DNA of 64,000 nucleotides from Sphingomonas sp. 1F27F7B (GTDB lineage: Bacteria; Pseudomonadota; Alphaproteobacteria; Sphingomonadales; Sphingomonadaceae): contig NZ_SCMK01000007.1 in NCBI RefSeq assembly GCF_005503355.1, positions 124,001 through 188,000 of the forward strand, in the 5' to 3' direction. Below are positions 42,465 through 50,120 of this stretch, one piece after another. Within the stretch, counting starts at the first letter, position 1. Each line of letters starts with the position of its first letter. The notes under the pieces were generated by a model. It was not told the origin of the DNA. It ran no database searches and was given only the letters and a program-made list of their open reading frames with translations. The translations under genes were made by a program, and so were the position numbers.

Positions 42465-43415
42465 CTATCGCCGCAACAGCAGCGAGCCGAACTTGCCGCC
42501 ATCGGCGGATGCGGTCGTGCGCGTGTAGATGCCGAGCTCCTTGGTCGCGGTGGTGGCGACGCCGCCCATCACATAGGTCTGGGCGGTCTCCTGGGTCTTG
42601 GCGACGACCGGGTTCGACTGGAGCTCGGGATTGGCAGTGATCAGCGTCGCGACCTGGCTGAGCACGGCGCTGCCGGTCTTGGAGAGCTGCGCAGTGAAGA
42701 TACTGGGATCCGCCGAGAGCGATTCCGTGAGTTTGTCGACCCGGCCCAGCAGATCGTCGCGCGTCTTCTGCGGGGCCTGCGCGGCGTCGAGCACGCCCGT
42801 CACGACATTGCGGAAGTGCGCTGCCTCCAGCTCGCGGCGGAACTCGAGCAGGCTGCGCCCGAACGCTTCGGTGAACGAGCGGATATTGCCCTGCACCTCG
42901 GCGATCTTCTCCTCGATCTCGGGGTGATTATGCCCGCGCGGGGCGACAAGCTGGGTAAGCGCGAGGACATTCGAAGCCAGATCACGCACGGCGGAGACCA
43001 GCGCGTTCCAGTCGGCCGCCCGGATCGCCTCGCCTGCCACCTTGCCCTGGATCGGCGCGAGGCTGTCGCGCACTGCCGTGACGCCCTGCTGCACGGGGCC
43101 CAGATCCGCATCGGGAATATCGCGGATCGGCGTGTCGCGGAACACCGTCTCGGGCACCGGAATCGGCACATATGTCGGTGCCGGCTGCGGGAAGACGCGA
43201 ATCGGCTTCTCGAAGATCGGGTTGATCAGATTGGGGTGCGTCAGCTTGACGTTCCAGATGCCCGGATCGAGGTCGCGGACCAGCAGCGACCCGTCGAGGA
43301 ACGGGCTGCGCATGATGGTTTGCCCGGTCGCCGGGTTCTGCAGCTCGACCTTGGCGTCGCGGTTCGCCGCGGTGAAGCCGGAGAGCTGGATATTGAAGGC
43401 CCCTTTGTCAGCCAT
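42465..43415 (-). CDS. Fibre/baseplate-associated protein with a DWN-HxH module
   Basis: 316 residues. The N-terminal 80 residues form a beta domain (FNIQLSGFTAANRDAKVELQNPATGQ, LVRDLDPGIWNVKLTHPNLINPIFEKPIRVFP) that resembles an Ig- or CNA-like module. Residues 127-170 read GEAIRAADWNALVSAVRDLASNVLAL then RGHNHPEIEEKI, with DWN at 135-137 and HNH at 162-164, the same module as in the next gene. The remainder is helical, with Ala/Thr-rich segments and a basic tail (SLLLRR). No enzyme motif is seen. It is probably a fibre adaptor or spike accessory. The gap to the upstream gene is 69 bp, the largest inside the operon. Confidence 0.58.
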   Translation of the reverse strand: MADKGAFNIQLSGFTAANRDAKVELQNPATGQTIMRSPFLDGSLLVRDLDPGIWNVKLTHPNLINPIFEKPIRVFPQPAPTYVPIPVPETVFRDTPIRDIPDADLGPVQQGVTAVRDSLAPIQGKVAGEAIRAADWNALVSAVRDLASNVLALTQLVAPRGHNHPEIEEKIAEVQGNIRSFTEAFGRSLLEFRRELEAAHFRNVVTGVLDAAQAPQKTRDDLLGRVDKLTESLSADPSIFTAQLSKTGSAVLSQVATLITANPELQSNPVVAKTQETAQTYVMGGVATTATKELGIYTRTTASADGGKFGSLLLRR

Positions 43416-43484
43416 GGACCGTCTCCTCGCAGGGGTGCGCGGTGCCCGCGCGCATCGTCTCGGCGTCGGGGGTCGCTTGGAGGT

Positions 43485-43979
43485 CTAGAGCAGCCATTGC
43501 AGGTCTCCATATGGGAAGCCGACTTCCCAGAAGAGCGTCAGTTCATGATCGTCCTTCTTGTCGACAGGGCTGAAGGTGACGCGATTGTAGAGGTGCACGC
43601 TGTCGCCGCTGCGCGACACCAGCGCGGCTTCGCAGATCTTGCCGATGGCGCCCTCGGCCGGGATCGTTCCGCGCACGCGCACACGGACCACGCGCCTGAC
43701 CGGATCGGGAGCGTCGATCTGGAACGCATCGGGCGAGATCGGCGCCTCCGTGACGCCGGTGAGCGTCGAGACGTCGAGCGCGGCAGTCGCGAAGCCGTCG
43801 CCCTCGAGCGCGTTGCTGGAACCGACCGACATGTGCGTGATGCCGGCCGCCCCCGCCGTCCCGGCGAACAATCGCGCAATGAGCCCGGCACCGCTGGTGA
43901 GGACGGCGTTACGGGCGACGCGCGTGGCGACGAGCTCGCCGCCAGGGTCTCTCAATTCTAGCCGCAATAGCGCACGCAT
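43485..43979 (-). CDS. Phage tail-fibre-like structural protein
   Basis: 164 residues. The segment NAVLTSGAGLIARLFAGTAGAAGITHMSVGSSNALEGDGFATAALD has the form often seen in phage tail-fibre or collar proteins: 'n-x-V-T-x-x-G-l-x-x-i-a-x-l-l' followed by 'm-x-x-G-t/s-x' and a D-x-A-L element. The C-terminal half is beta-rich (RRVVRVRVRGTIPAEGAIGKICEAALVSRSGDSVHLYNRVTFSPVDKKDDHELTLFWEVGF, given here as a continuous domain description of residues about 95-160). No cleavage signal is seen. It follows the I-like tail protein by 12 bp, the usual place for fibre genes. Family assignment is by resemblance only. Confidence 0.55.
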   Translation of the reverse strand: MRALLRLELRDPGGELVATRVARNAVLTSGAGLIARLFAGTAGAAGITHMSVGSSNALEGDGFATAALDVSTLTGVTEAPISPDAFQIDAPDPVRRVVRVRVRGTIPAEGAIGKICEAALVSRSGDSVHLYNRVTFSPVDKKDDHELTLFWEVGFPYGDLQWLL

Positions 43980-43991
43980 CTGCTTGATTCC

Positions 43992-45224
43992 CTAGCCAAA
44001 AGTCGAATTGTTGAAGCTAGTGACACCCCATAGGCCGCCGGAGTTGGGCAGCCGTTCGCCGCCGCTCGATCCGGCTTCCCTCACATGCATCGGCAGGACC
44101 GCGGTGATCCGGTCATAGGCGGGCTGCACCTCCTCGAATCCGAAACCGCGCGTGCTCGCACGGATGCCGGCGGCCTTGAGGCGCTGGATGCCGGTATCGA
44201 GCGCGCCGATCAGCCGGTCGCGATCGGCCTCTGCCGAGCCGGCCGCGTCGACCGGGCGGCTCACCGCCTGGGCAGCGACATCGAGCGCGATGGCAGCCGG
44301 CTCGATCTCGATCCAGGTGGCGAGAAACCGCACGGCGGCCGGCAGATCGAACAGTGCCTGGTCGAACAGGCCGCTATCCCACCGGCCTTGCGCCAGATTG
44401 AGGTCGGGCAAGGCCAGCAGGAAGCGGTCGAGCCCTTCCACATCATAATGCGCGACCGGCAGGAACCAGAGCATATTGTTGCCCCGCTTCAACGTCAGCG
44501 CCGGCGCGGGCGTTGCGACCTGCGTCGGGCTCCACGCTTCGCCCGGCACGAAGCCGGTCAGGCCGACCAGCCTGTCCGAGACATCGGCGCCGTCGAGCAG
44601 GGCGATCGCCCGATCCCCCTGCACGCGGATCGCCAGCTGCGCGCCCGGCGGAATGCGGCCGCGCCAGACCAGTGCCGCACCGGTCGTCAGATTGGCGATC
44701 AGCGGCGCGGCTTCCGGCCCGTCGGCAAGGCCGGTGAACAGCATCGAAACTGCGGTATCGGCCAGCGTGATCGCCTCGATCGGCAGCTGCGCGAGCGGCG
44801 CCAGCACCAGCCCGTCGGGCTGGGCGATCTTCCGACGGCGCGGGTTCTCGATCAACAACGGCGTGGCCGGGCCGATCAGCGTCTGGGAGTATTTCTGGTA
44901 GTCCGCCGCGTAGCGCCGCGCAAAGTCCTCGATCGCCGAATGCGTGACCATGCCGTCGCGCATCGCCTCGCGCGTCGCGTGCAGCCACGCTCGATAGAGC
45001 GGCAGGGTCTGCCAGGGCTCGCGCCTGATGTCGAGCAGCGCGCCGAGCCGCTCGGCTTCCTCGAGCTCGAGCACATCGTCGAACCGATGGGCCCGGCCGA
45101 TCTCGATCATGTCCTCCATGGCGATCTCGGCCGCCACGGCGGATGGCGCGAGCAGGCTGCGGATCCGTTCGCCCTCGCGCAGCAGCGGATGGAGGCGCCC
45201 GGCGAGATCGTCGAGGCGGCTCAT
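43992..45224 (-). CDS. P2 gpI-like / phage tail baseplate protein
   Basis: 410 residues; ATGA overlap with the J-like gene. The N-terminal 130 residues are helical and carry YRAWLHATREAMRDGMVTHSAIEDFARRYAADYQKYSQTLIG. The middle is a beta domain (LVWRGRIPPGAQLAIRVQGDRAIALLDGADVSDRL, GNNMLWFLPVAHYDVEGLDRFLLALPDLNLAQGRWDSGLFDQALFDLPAAVRFLATWIEIEPAA). The last part, including a helix (DRLIGALDTGIQRLKAAGIRASTRGFGFEEVQ), resembles gpI-type tail proteins that sit directly after baseplate J. Position supports a baseplate wedge role (Afp12-like). The C-terminus ends in a Gly/Ser/Asn-rich tail. Confidence 0.68.
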   Translation of the reverse strand: MSRLDDLAGRLHPLLREGERIRSLLAPSAVAAEIAMEDMIEIGRAHRFDDVLELEEAERLGALLDIRREPWQTLPLYRAWLHATREAMRDGMVTHSAIEDFARRYAADYQKYSQTLIGPATPLLIENPRRRKIAQPDGLVLAPLAQLPIEAITLADTAVSMLFTGLADGPEAAPLIANLTTGAALVWRGRIPPGAQLAIRVQGDRAIALLDGADVSDRLVGLTGFVPGEAWSPTQVATPAPALTLKRGNNMLWFLPVAHYDVEGLDRFLLALPDLNLAQGRWDSGLFDQALFDLPAAVRFLATWIEIEPAAIALDVAAQAVSRPVDAAGSAEADRDRLIGALDTGIQRLKAAGIRASTRGFGFEEVQPAYDRITAVLPMHVREAGSSGGERLPNSGGLWGVTSFNNSTFG

Positions 45225-46939
45225 ACCGTTCCCTCGCGCACGTCTATGTCGATGCGCCCGGCCGTGAGCCGCTCGCCCGGGCCGGGCATATATTCGCCGA
45301 CGCCATCGGAAAGCTGGAGGAAGCGCTCGCCGGTCTCCACCGTCACGGTCGCTTCGGCACGGATCAAGGCAAAGCGGCTGTCATCCCGAATGGCCGCCGT
45401 GACGCTGTCGAGCGTGAGCGAAGCGCCATTGGAGCGGCTCGCGAGATGGCTGACAAAGGCGCTTTCGATGGCACTGCGCGCATTCCCGGCGGTGACGCCC
45501 GGCGCGAGGTGGACAGGCAGGATCGCCGACACGCTGGCTTCGCTCGTCACCATTCCGGCCTGCTCCGCGGCAGCGGGATCAAACGCGATTGGCCCGGCCA
45601 GCTCGGCAACTTCGCCCGCGGCCAGCGAGAATTCCGGCCCGGCGGTGCTGCCCTCGGGAGACAGCGTCACGGTCGCGTCGACCACGCGCTGGTCGGCCAT
45701 TGCCGCGGCAAGCAGCTGGGCGCGCCGCAGCGAGCCGCCCGGCTGCACGGCATTGACAAGCGCCGTCAGCCGATCGCTCACGCCGCTGGTAATCGCGGCA
45801 AGTTCCGGCGCCGCCACGCCTGCTCCGGCAAGCGTGAGAGCCACGCGCACCGCGATCTTCTTGCGCGCGGCCGCTCCCGGCAACACCAGAATGCCGGCCG
45901 GCTTCACCAGCCTGATCCGCTCGGCCACGGCCTCGCGCGCCTTGGGCGTGTCCTCGGCATAGGCGATGTCCGCCTGCACTTCGCCCCAGCGGCCGCCCGG
46001 CGCCTCGGTCAGCGTCACGCCCTTCACTTCGGCCATCGAAAGAAGATGAAACTTGAGCGCGTCCAGCGTCCCGCGCCCGCTGCCCATCAATGCTCCCTGC
46101 GCACGGCGGCGCAGCTGCTCGTCGGTCTCGGCCGTGGTCAGGCGAACGGCGGCCTGGGGATTTGCCACCTTGTCGATCCCCGCAATGCTGATCTCCGGCC
46201 GATCGAGCGCGCCTGCCTCGACTTCCGGCGTCCCGGGCGAAGCGGCGACGGCGATCACGTCGCGGCTCGCCTCGCCGGGCTCGAGAATGATCTCGGCCTG
46301 GGTGAGATAGCGCGCGCCATCCGCGTTGGTGACGGCAGTGCCGACCGGAACGGTGACGCGCCCCGGCGTTCCGGTGCGGCGCTCGAAGCGCAGCTTGGCG
46401 ATCGGATAACCGGCGGGCAGACGCCGTACGCCAACCAGCGCGACGACCTTCTCGAGCGATCGGTCGCCCGCCGTTTCGACAAAGGCGGAATCATAGACGA
46501 AGGCGAGATGCTGGTAGAGCGTCGCCAATTCGAAGGCCACGGTCTCGATCAGCGTGCGCACGACGCTGCCCGTCGCCAGATCGTCGAGCGGTGGCGCGGC
46601 CGGATGGGTTTCGACCGGATAGTAGTTGACGGTCAGCAGCGTGCCCGGTGCCGGCCTGCGTCCGCCGGCGCGGAACCGGATGGAATCGAGTTCGGCATCG
46701 TCGCCCGACGCGACCAGCTCGAAGTCCGCCGCGGTGAAACGATAGGGCATGGTCTTCTCGGGCGTGCCGATGAACCCCTCGAGATAGGAGACGCGGCGCA
46801 CCGGCCGGTCGCGCAGCTTGGCGGGGACAACCAGCGCATTGCCGATCGGCGCGGGCACCGTCTCCGCGACCGTGCCGCCCGTCAGCGTGGTCAGGAGGTC
46901 GCGGACGATCGCATCGTAGAGGCGCGGGCTATAGCTCAC
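45221..46939 (-). CDS. Baseplate J-like protein (putative baseplate wedge)
   Basis: 572 residues, ATGA overlaps at both ends. The N-terminal domain includes YSPRLYDAIVRDLLTTLTGGT and a strand-rich region around RFTAADFELVASGDDAELDSIRFRAGG. The core J-like section shows RSLEKVVALVGVRRLPAGYPIAKLRFER, GRVTVPVGTAVTNADGARYLT, ISIAGIDKVANPQAAVRLTTAETDEQLRRRA and LLSMAEVKGVTLTEAPGGRWGEVQADIAYAEDTPKAREAVAERIRLVKPAGI. This matches gpJ/Afp11-type wedge proteins that tie tail tube, gp25 and fibre network together. It is the most recognisable baseplate protein of the cluster. Confidence 0.85.
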   Translation of the reverse strand: MSYSPRLYDAIVRDLLTTLTGGTVAETVPAPIGNALVVPAKLRDRPVRRVSYLEGFIGTPEKTMPYRFTAADFELVASGDDAELDSIRFRAGGRRPAPGTLLTVNYYPVETHPAAPPLDDLATGSVVRTLIETVAFELATLYQHLAFVYDSAFVETAGDRSLEKVVALVGVRRLPAGYPIAKLRFERRTGTPGRVTVPVGTAVTNADGARYLTQAEIILEPGEASRDVIAVAASPGTPEVEAGALDRPEISIAGIDKVANPQAAVRLTTAETDEQLRRRAQGALMGSGRGTLDALKFHLLSMAEVKGVTLTEAPGGRWGEVQADIAYAEDTPKAREAVAERIRLVKPAGILVLPGAAARKKIAVRVALTLAGAGVAAPELAAITSGVSDRLTALVNAVQPGGSLRRAQLLAAAMADQRVVDATVTLSPEGSTAGPEFSLAAGEVAELAGPIAFDPAAAEQAGMVTSEASVSAILPVHLAPGVTAGNARSAIESAFVSHLASRSNGASLTLDSVTAAIRDDSRFALIRAEATVTVETGERFLQLSDGVGEYMPGPGERLTAGRIDIDVREGTV

Positions 46940-47388
46940 AGCGCCACCTCCAGGCCAAGCGCAACGGGATCGCCGCCGACGACCGGGCGCACCGACAAGG
47001 TGAAGGCGAAGCTGTCCAACTGCTCCTGATCGGGCTCGAAGCGGAACGCGACCAGCTTGGGCTCGACGCGCCGCTCCTGCGCCACGGCGTCAAGCACGAA
47101 CGCCTTGGCGAGCGCCCGCAACTCGTCGGTCTTGCGGCGCCCGATCAGTTCGTGCAGCCGCGAGCCATAATCGGCATGGCCGAGGCGGGCGAGCGATCCA
47201 CGCGGCGTCAACAGCCTCAGCAGAAGCGCCTGCGCGAGATTCTCGCGGCCATCGACAATGTCGAGATCATGGACTTCGCTGGCGCCGCCGCGCAGCCGCC
47301 GCGCATGCGCGCGCACGTCGAGCGCCGCAGCGTCGTGACTGGCAAAGCCCGGTGCAACCAGCAGATCCGAGGCGAGCGATCCGGTCAT
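46936..47388 (-). CDS. GPW/gp25-like baseplate wedge protein
   Basis: 150 residues. The core has HDLDIVDGRENLAQALLLRLLTPRGSLARLGHADYGSRLHELIGRR, followed by LRALAKAFVLDAVAQERRVEPKLVAFRFEPD. The 'L..RL.T..G......+..YGS.L' element and the conserved downstream strand-helix-strand are the gp25/GPW signature. In contractile tails this small protein nucleates the sheath on the baseplate. The start overlaps the PAAR stop by one base (TGATG), and the stop overlaps the J-like start (ATGA), the canonical order PAAR or spike, gp25, J. Confidence 0.8.
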   Translation of the reverse strand: MTGSLASDLLVAPGFASHDAAALDVRAHARRLRGGASEVHDLDIVDGRENLAQALLLRLLTPRGSLARLGHADYGSRLHELIGRRKTDELRALAKAFVLDAVAQERRVEPKLVAFRFEPDQEQLDSFAFTLSVRPVVGGDPVALGLEVAL

Positions 47389-47783
47389 CAGCCGACCATC
47401 ACCGTGCCGAAGGCAATCACCTGCCCCTTTGCCGCACCTGGCGAGAGGTCGTCGCAGGTCACGACCGGATCGAGATTCCGCGCGGCGAACTTGCCGCCGA
47501 ACTTGACGCTGGTGCTCCCCTGCTGGATCGTCGCCTTGTTCGACGGCGGTGCCTGGAAGGGGCCGCCGGCCGGAATGTGCGGGGGGACATTGTCGGCGCC
47601 CGAGCCCACCACGGCCGCGGGCTGGCCGGCGATCTTGACGGTCGGGACGAGGCCGCTGTTCAGCTGCCCCTGAAAGGGCGACGGCAAGGGCGTCGGGATC
47701 GGCCCGCCGGGCGAGGGGATCATCACGATATGCGTGTCGATCGCCATTACCATGCTTGCGCCGGAGGCAGCGGGCTGGCCCAT
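47388..47783 (-). CDS. PAAR-like spike-tip protein
   Basis: 131 residues, ATGA overlap with the spike gene. It reads VMAIDTHIVMIPSPGGPIPTPLPSPFQGQL, then VPTVKIAGQPAAVVGSGADNVPPHIPAGGPFQAPPSNKATIQQGSTSVKFGGKFAARNLDPVVTC (residues about 46-110, described as a domain). This carries the GP.P.P.....F.G repeats and V.I.G..A turns of the PAAR-like class that caps spikes in eCIS and T6SS. It would sharpen the spike tip and could carry a cargo domain, but no extension is seen. The next gene, gp25, overlaps by one base. Confidence 0.75.
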   Translation of the reverse strand: MGQPAASGASMVMAIDTHIVMIPSPGGPIPTPLPSPFQGQLNSGLVPTVKIAGQPAAVVGSGADNVPPHIPAGGPFQAPPSNKATIQQGSTSVKFGGKFAARNLDPVVTCDDLSPGAAKGQVIAFGTVMVG

Positions 47784-48442
47784 CAGTTGAGTTCGATCAT
47801 GGCGGCCGAGACCTTGACCTTGCCCGAGCCCTTGATCTCGACGTCCGAGCCTTCGAGGCTCAGCTTTCCGCTGGTCTTCATGGCGATGTCCCCATCCTCC
47901 TTGATGGTCAGCGACGCGCCGCCCGCCTTGGCTTCAAGCCTGCCGCCGCCTTTCGCAGTCAACGAAATCTCGATCTTGCCGACCGCAAGCTTGATGCTTT
48001 CCTCGATGACTTCGATCTGCACGTCGCCCGGCAGCTTCAGCATCACGCGCGCCGCATCGCCCTCGACCTCGAGTTCCAGCTTGGGGCTGTCTTCGCCAGC
48101 CGGCAGTCGCAGCGCCATCTGCCCGGGCTTGTGCTTGGGCGGATCGAGATCCGGGTGATAGAGCCGCCCGACCACGAACGGCGCATCAAAATCCCCTTCG
48201 AGGAAGGCGACGACGACAAGGTCGCCGACCGCCGGAATGGCGGCATAGCCCAGGGTACCCACCGCAACCGGCACCCGCAGCAGAACAAGGCCGGTGTCGC
48301 GCAGCTGGACGCTCACGGCATGATCGGGCGTCGCTTCATGAGCGAAGACGGCAGTCACGGTGGCCGCGGCCAGCGTCGGCCGCGCGGCGACTTCGTGACG
48401 CGCGATACGCGCGATGCCCTCGAAGAGTTGCGCGCCGCTCAC
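47783..48442 (-). CDS. Baseplate spike protein, gpV/gp5-like OB-fold with beta-helix tail
   Basis: About 219 residues, starting with GTG at 48442 that overlaps the hub-gene stop (GTGA); the upstream open frame belongs to shadow sequence. The N-terminal OB fold shows VTAVFAHEATPDHAVSVQLRDTGLVLLRVPVAVGTLGYAAIPAVGDLVVVAFLEGDFDAPFVVGRLYHPD, described as residues about 25-95, the gpV/gp5 spike signature. The rest is a repetitive beta tail (VQIEVIEESIKLAVGKIEISLTAKGGGRLEAKAGGASLTIKEDGDIAMKTSGKLSLEGSDVEIKG) typical of a trimeric spike helix. With the gpD-like hub and PAAR it forms a complete puncturing device. Confidence 0.82.
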   Translation of the reverse strand: MSGAQLFEGIARIARHEVAARPTLAAATVTAVFAHEATPDHAVSVQLRDTGLVLLRVPVAVGTLGYAAIPAVGDLVVVAFLEGDFDAPFVVGRLYHPDLDPPKHKPGQMALRLPAGEDSPKLELEVEGDAARVMLKLPGDVQIEVIEESIKLAVGKIEISLTAKGGGRLEAKAGGASLTIKEDGDIAMKTSGKLSLEGSDVEIKGSGKVKVSAAMIELN

Positions 48443-49452
48443 AGGAGCCCTCCGACGGCACCGAGCAGCGCGCCAAGCAGATCCGGAGCCGACAGCATTT
48501 GCGCGCGCACCATGGTCTCGCCTCGGCCCGCGCTCAGCCGATGATTGACTTCGTTCACCAGGAACGGCCCGCTTGGCAGGCCCGCGGGCAGGTCCTGCAC
48601 TTCGATCACCTGGCCTGGCCGCACGGCGGGCAGCAGGAAACAGCGCATCTCCAGGCATTCGCCGGCCCGCGCCGCCGCACCGCTCGCTGCGGCGGTTGCC
48701 TTCTGCGCCGCCGATGGGGTGCGCAGCGCCGGCGCCGATCCGCGGTGCACGCCTGCGCCGCCGGCATCGGCGGAATCAGGCAGTGGGCCTGTCGAGGGAC
48801 GTAGCGCATCCGGCGCCGACATGTTGCCGGCCGGGCCCGAGCCGATACGGAAGCGCTTCGGATTGAGCGGCGCGCTGCTGGCATGGGCGACCGCAATGAC
48901 TTCGCGGCCATGGCGCAACGCGCTGTCGGCCGGTCCCTCCGGCACGGGCTGCACCGCCAGCGTCCCGTCGGCATCGACCAGCGCCATGGCATTGGCCCAG
49001 TCGGCAAGGCGCGCAACATGCTCCGCCGCCGTCCGGCCCGGATGCGCGGCATAGGCCGGCAGGTCGAGATCGAGATCGAGCTTGCCGGGCGTCACGCCGG
49101 CATCGCCCGCGAGCTTGCGAATGATGCCCGACGCGGGCTGGCGCTCGAAGCTGGCCGATGGCCGCAGCCGGCCGAGCATCCCGCCGGCATCGGCGAGCAC
49201 GACTTCGATCGCATCGACATGACGGCGCACCAGGGCGACCTGCCCGGTGAGCACGCTCGCGGCCCCCTCGCCACCGTCCAGCTTCAGCTCCGCGCTATCG
49301 CCCGGCTCGGCTTCGAAGCGCACGGCCGAAGGCAGGCGGACGCTCGCCGAGCCGCCGCGCGGCAGCATCGCCAGCGTCACCTCGATCTGCGCCGCATGGG
49401 TGTCGTATCTGAGCGAACCCAGCGTCATCGAATGGGCGAGCGCCAGCGTCAT
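48439..49452 (-). CDS. gpD / gp27-like baseplate hub protein
   Basis: 337 residues. Pattern of phage late-control gene D/VgrG N-terminal hub proteins: beta-barrel N-terminus (QIEVTLAMLPRGGSASVRLPSAVRFEAEPGDSAELKLD), then VLTGQVALVRRHVDAIEVVLADAGGMLGRLRPSASFERQPASGIIRKLAGDAGV. The next part contains HVARLADWANAMALVDADGTLAVQPVPEG, where gpD proteins carry 'W....A....d..G.L.......'. The C-terminus reads FLLPAVRPGQVIEVQDLPAGLPSGPFLVNEVNHRLSAGRGETMVRAQML. A Pro/Ser/Gly linker in the middle is long. The hub and spike are separate genes here, as in phage P2, not fused as in VgrG. It overlaps both neighbours. Confidence 0.72.
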   Translation of the reverse strand: MTLALAHSMTLGSLRYDTHAAQIEVTLAMLPRGGSASVRLPSAVRFEAEPGDSAELKLDGGEGAASVLTGQVALVRRHVDAIEVVLADAGGMLGRLRPSASFERQPASGIIRKLAGDAGVTPGKLDLDLDLPAYAAHPGRTAAEHVARLADWANAMALVDADGTLAVQPVPEGPADSALRHGREVIAVAHASSAPLNPKRFRIGSGPAGNMSAPDALRPSTGPLPDSADAGGAGVHRGSAPALRTPSAAQKATAAASGAAARAGECLEMRCFLLPAVRPGQVIEVQDLPAGLPSGPFLVNEVNHRLSAGRGETMVRAQMLSAPDLLGALLGAVGGLL

Positions 49453-50120
49453 GCGCCGAACATCCTGCCGAGCGCCGAAGTCGCGTCGCTGAATCTGCCC
49501 GCGATCGCGGGGACGGCCTGGGTGGTCCGGTTGAGCGGATCGAACAGGTCGCCGAAATCGAGCCCGCCCGAGGCCAGCGCCGACAGTGCGTCAATCGCGC
49601 CCATCGCCTGCTCGACGCCGGCGGCGACATCAGAGGCAAGATCGGCAAGCTCGCCGAGCACGCCGGGATCGATGCCAAGGTCATCAAGCCCTAAGCTGTC
49701 CAGCCCCAGCCCATCCAGCCCGAACCCGCCGGAGACTTCCGCCGGCGGCGGCAGCGGTGGATTCTCGGCCAGTTCCAGCCGGTAGGAGATGCGCAGGACA
49801 TTGCCCGCCGTCTCGTGCGCGGAAAGGGAATGAATGACGACGCTCGAGAGATCGAGCGCGCCGGTGATGTCGGCCGCAAACGTCAGTTCGCTGCCATCGC
49901 CGGCAGCCGATTGCAGCTTGCCGAGCGTGTCGCGTGCGCCGTCGCCGATCAACAGCCCCTCGATGGCGATCAGGTGCGAAGGCCGTCCGTCGCGCTGCTG
50001 GACCTCGCCCGCCAGCCCGGCGATACGCATCGGCGCGAAGCCGGCATCTAGGCGATGGGCGATCGTCTGCACGGCATCCAGTGCAATGTCGCCGACGAGC
50101 GGGATCGGCCGATCGGGCAT
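49449..50120 (-). CDS. Hub/DNA-circularisation-like accessory protein
   Basis: About 223 residues, starting at ATG 50120, whose A is shared with the stop codon of the preceding gene. The N-terminal half (PIPLVGDIALDAVQTIAHRLDAGFAPMRIAGLAGEVQQRDGRPSHLIAIEGLLIGDGARDTLGKLQSAAGDGSELTFAADI, residues about 4-85) resembles the 'GR...H.i.i.G.l.gd.a......l' segment of phage DNA-circulation/hub-accessory proteins. It is followed by DLSSVVIHSLSAHETAGNVLRISYRLEL. The C-terminal half is Gly/Leu/Asp-rich and repetitive (FGLDGLGLDSLGLDDLGID) and ends in helices. No LysM domain is visible. It sits just upstream of gpD, the usual place for an Afp7-like component. Family assignment is tentative. Confidence 0.55.
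   Translation of the reverse strand: MPDRPIPLVGDIALDAVQTIAHRLDAGFAPMRIAGLAGEVQQRDGRPSHLIAIEGLLIGDGARDTLGKLQSAAGDGSELTFAADITGALDLSSVVIHSLSAHETAGNVLRISYRLELAENPPLPPPAEVSGGFGLDGLGLDSLGLDDLGIDPGVLGELADLASDVAAGVEQAMGAIDALSALASGGLDFGDLFDPLNRTTQAVPAIAGRFSDATSALGRMFGA

Noticed and set aside
40932..43961. Long plus-strand open frame opposite the fibre and coiled-coil genes
   Set aside because: Arg/Gly/His-rich shadow of three coherent minus-strand genes; no recognisable motif.
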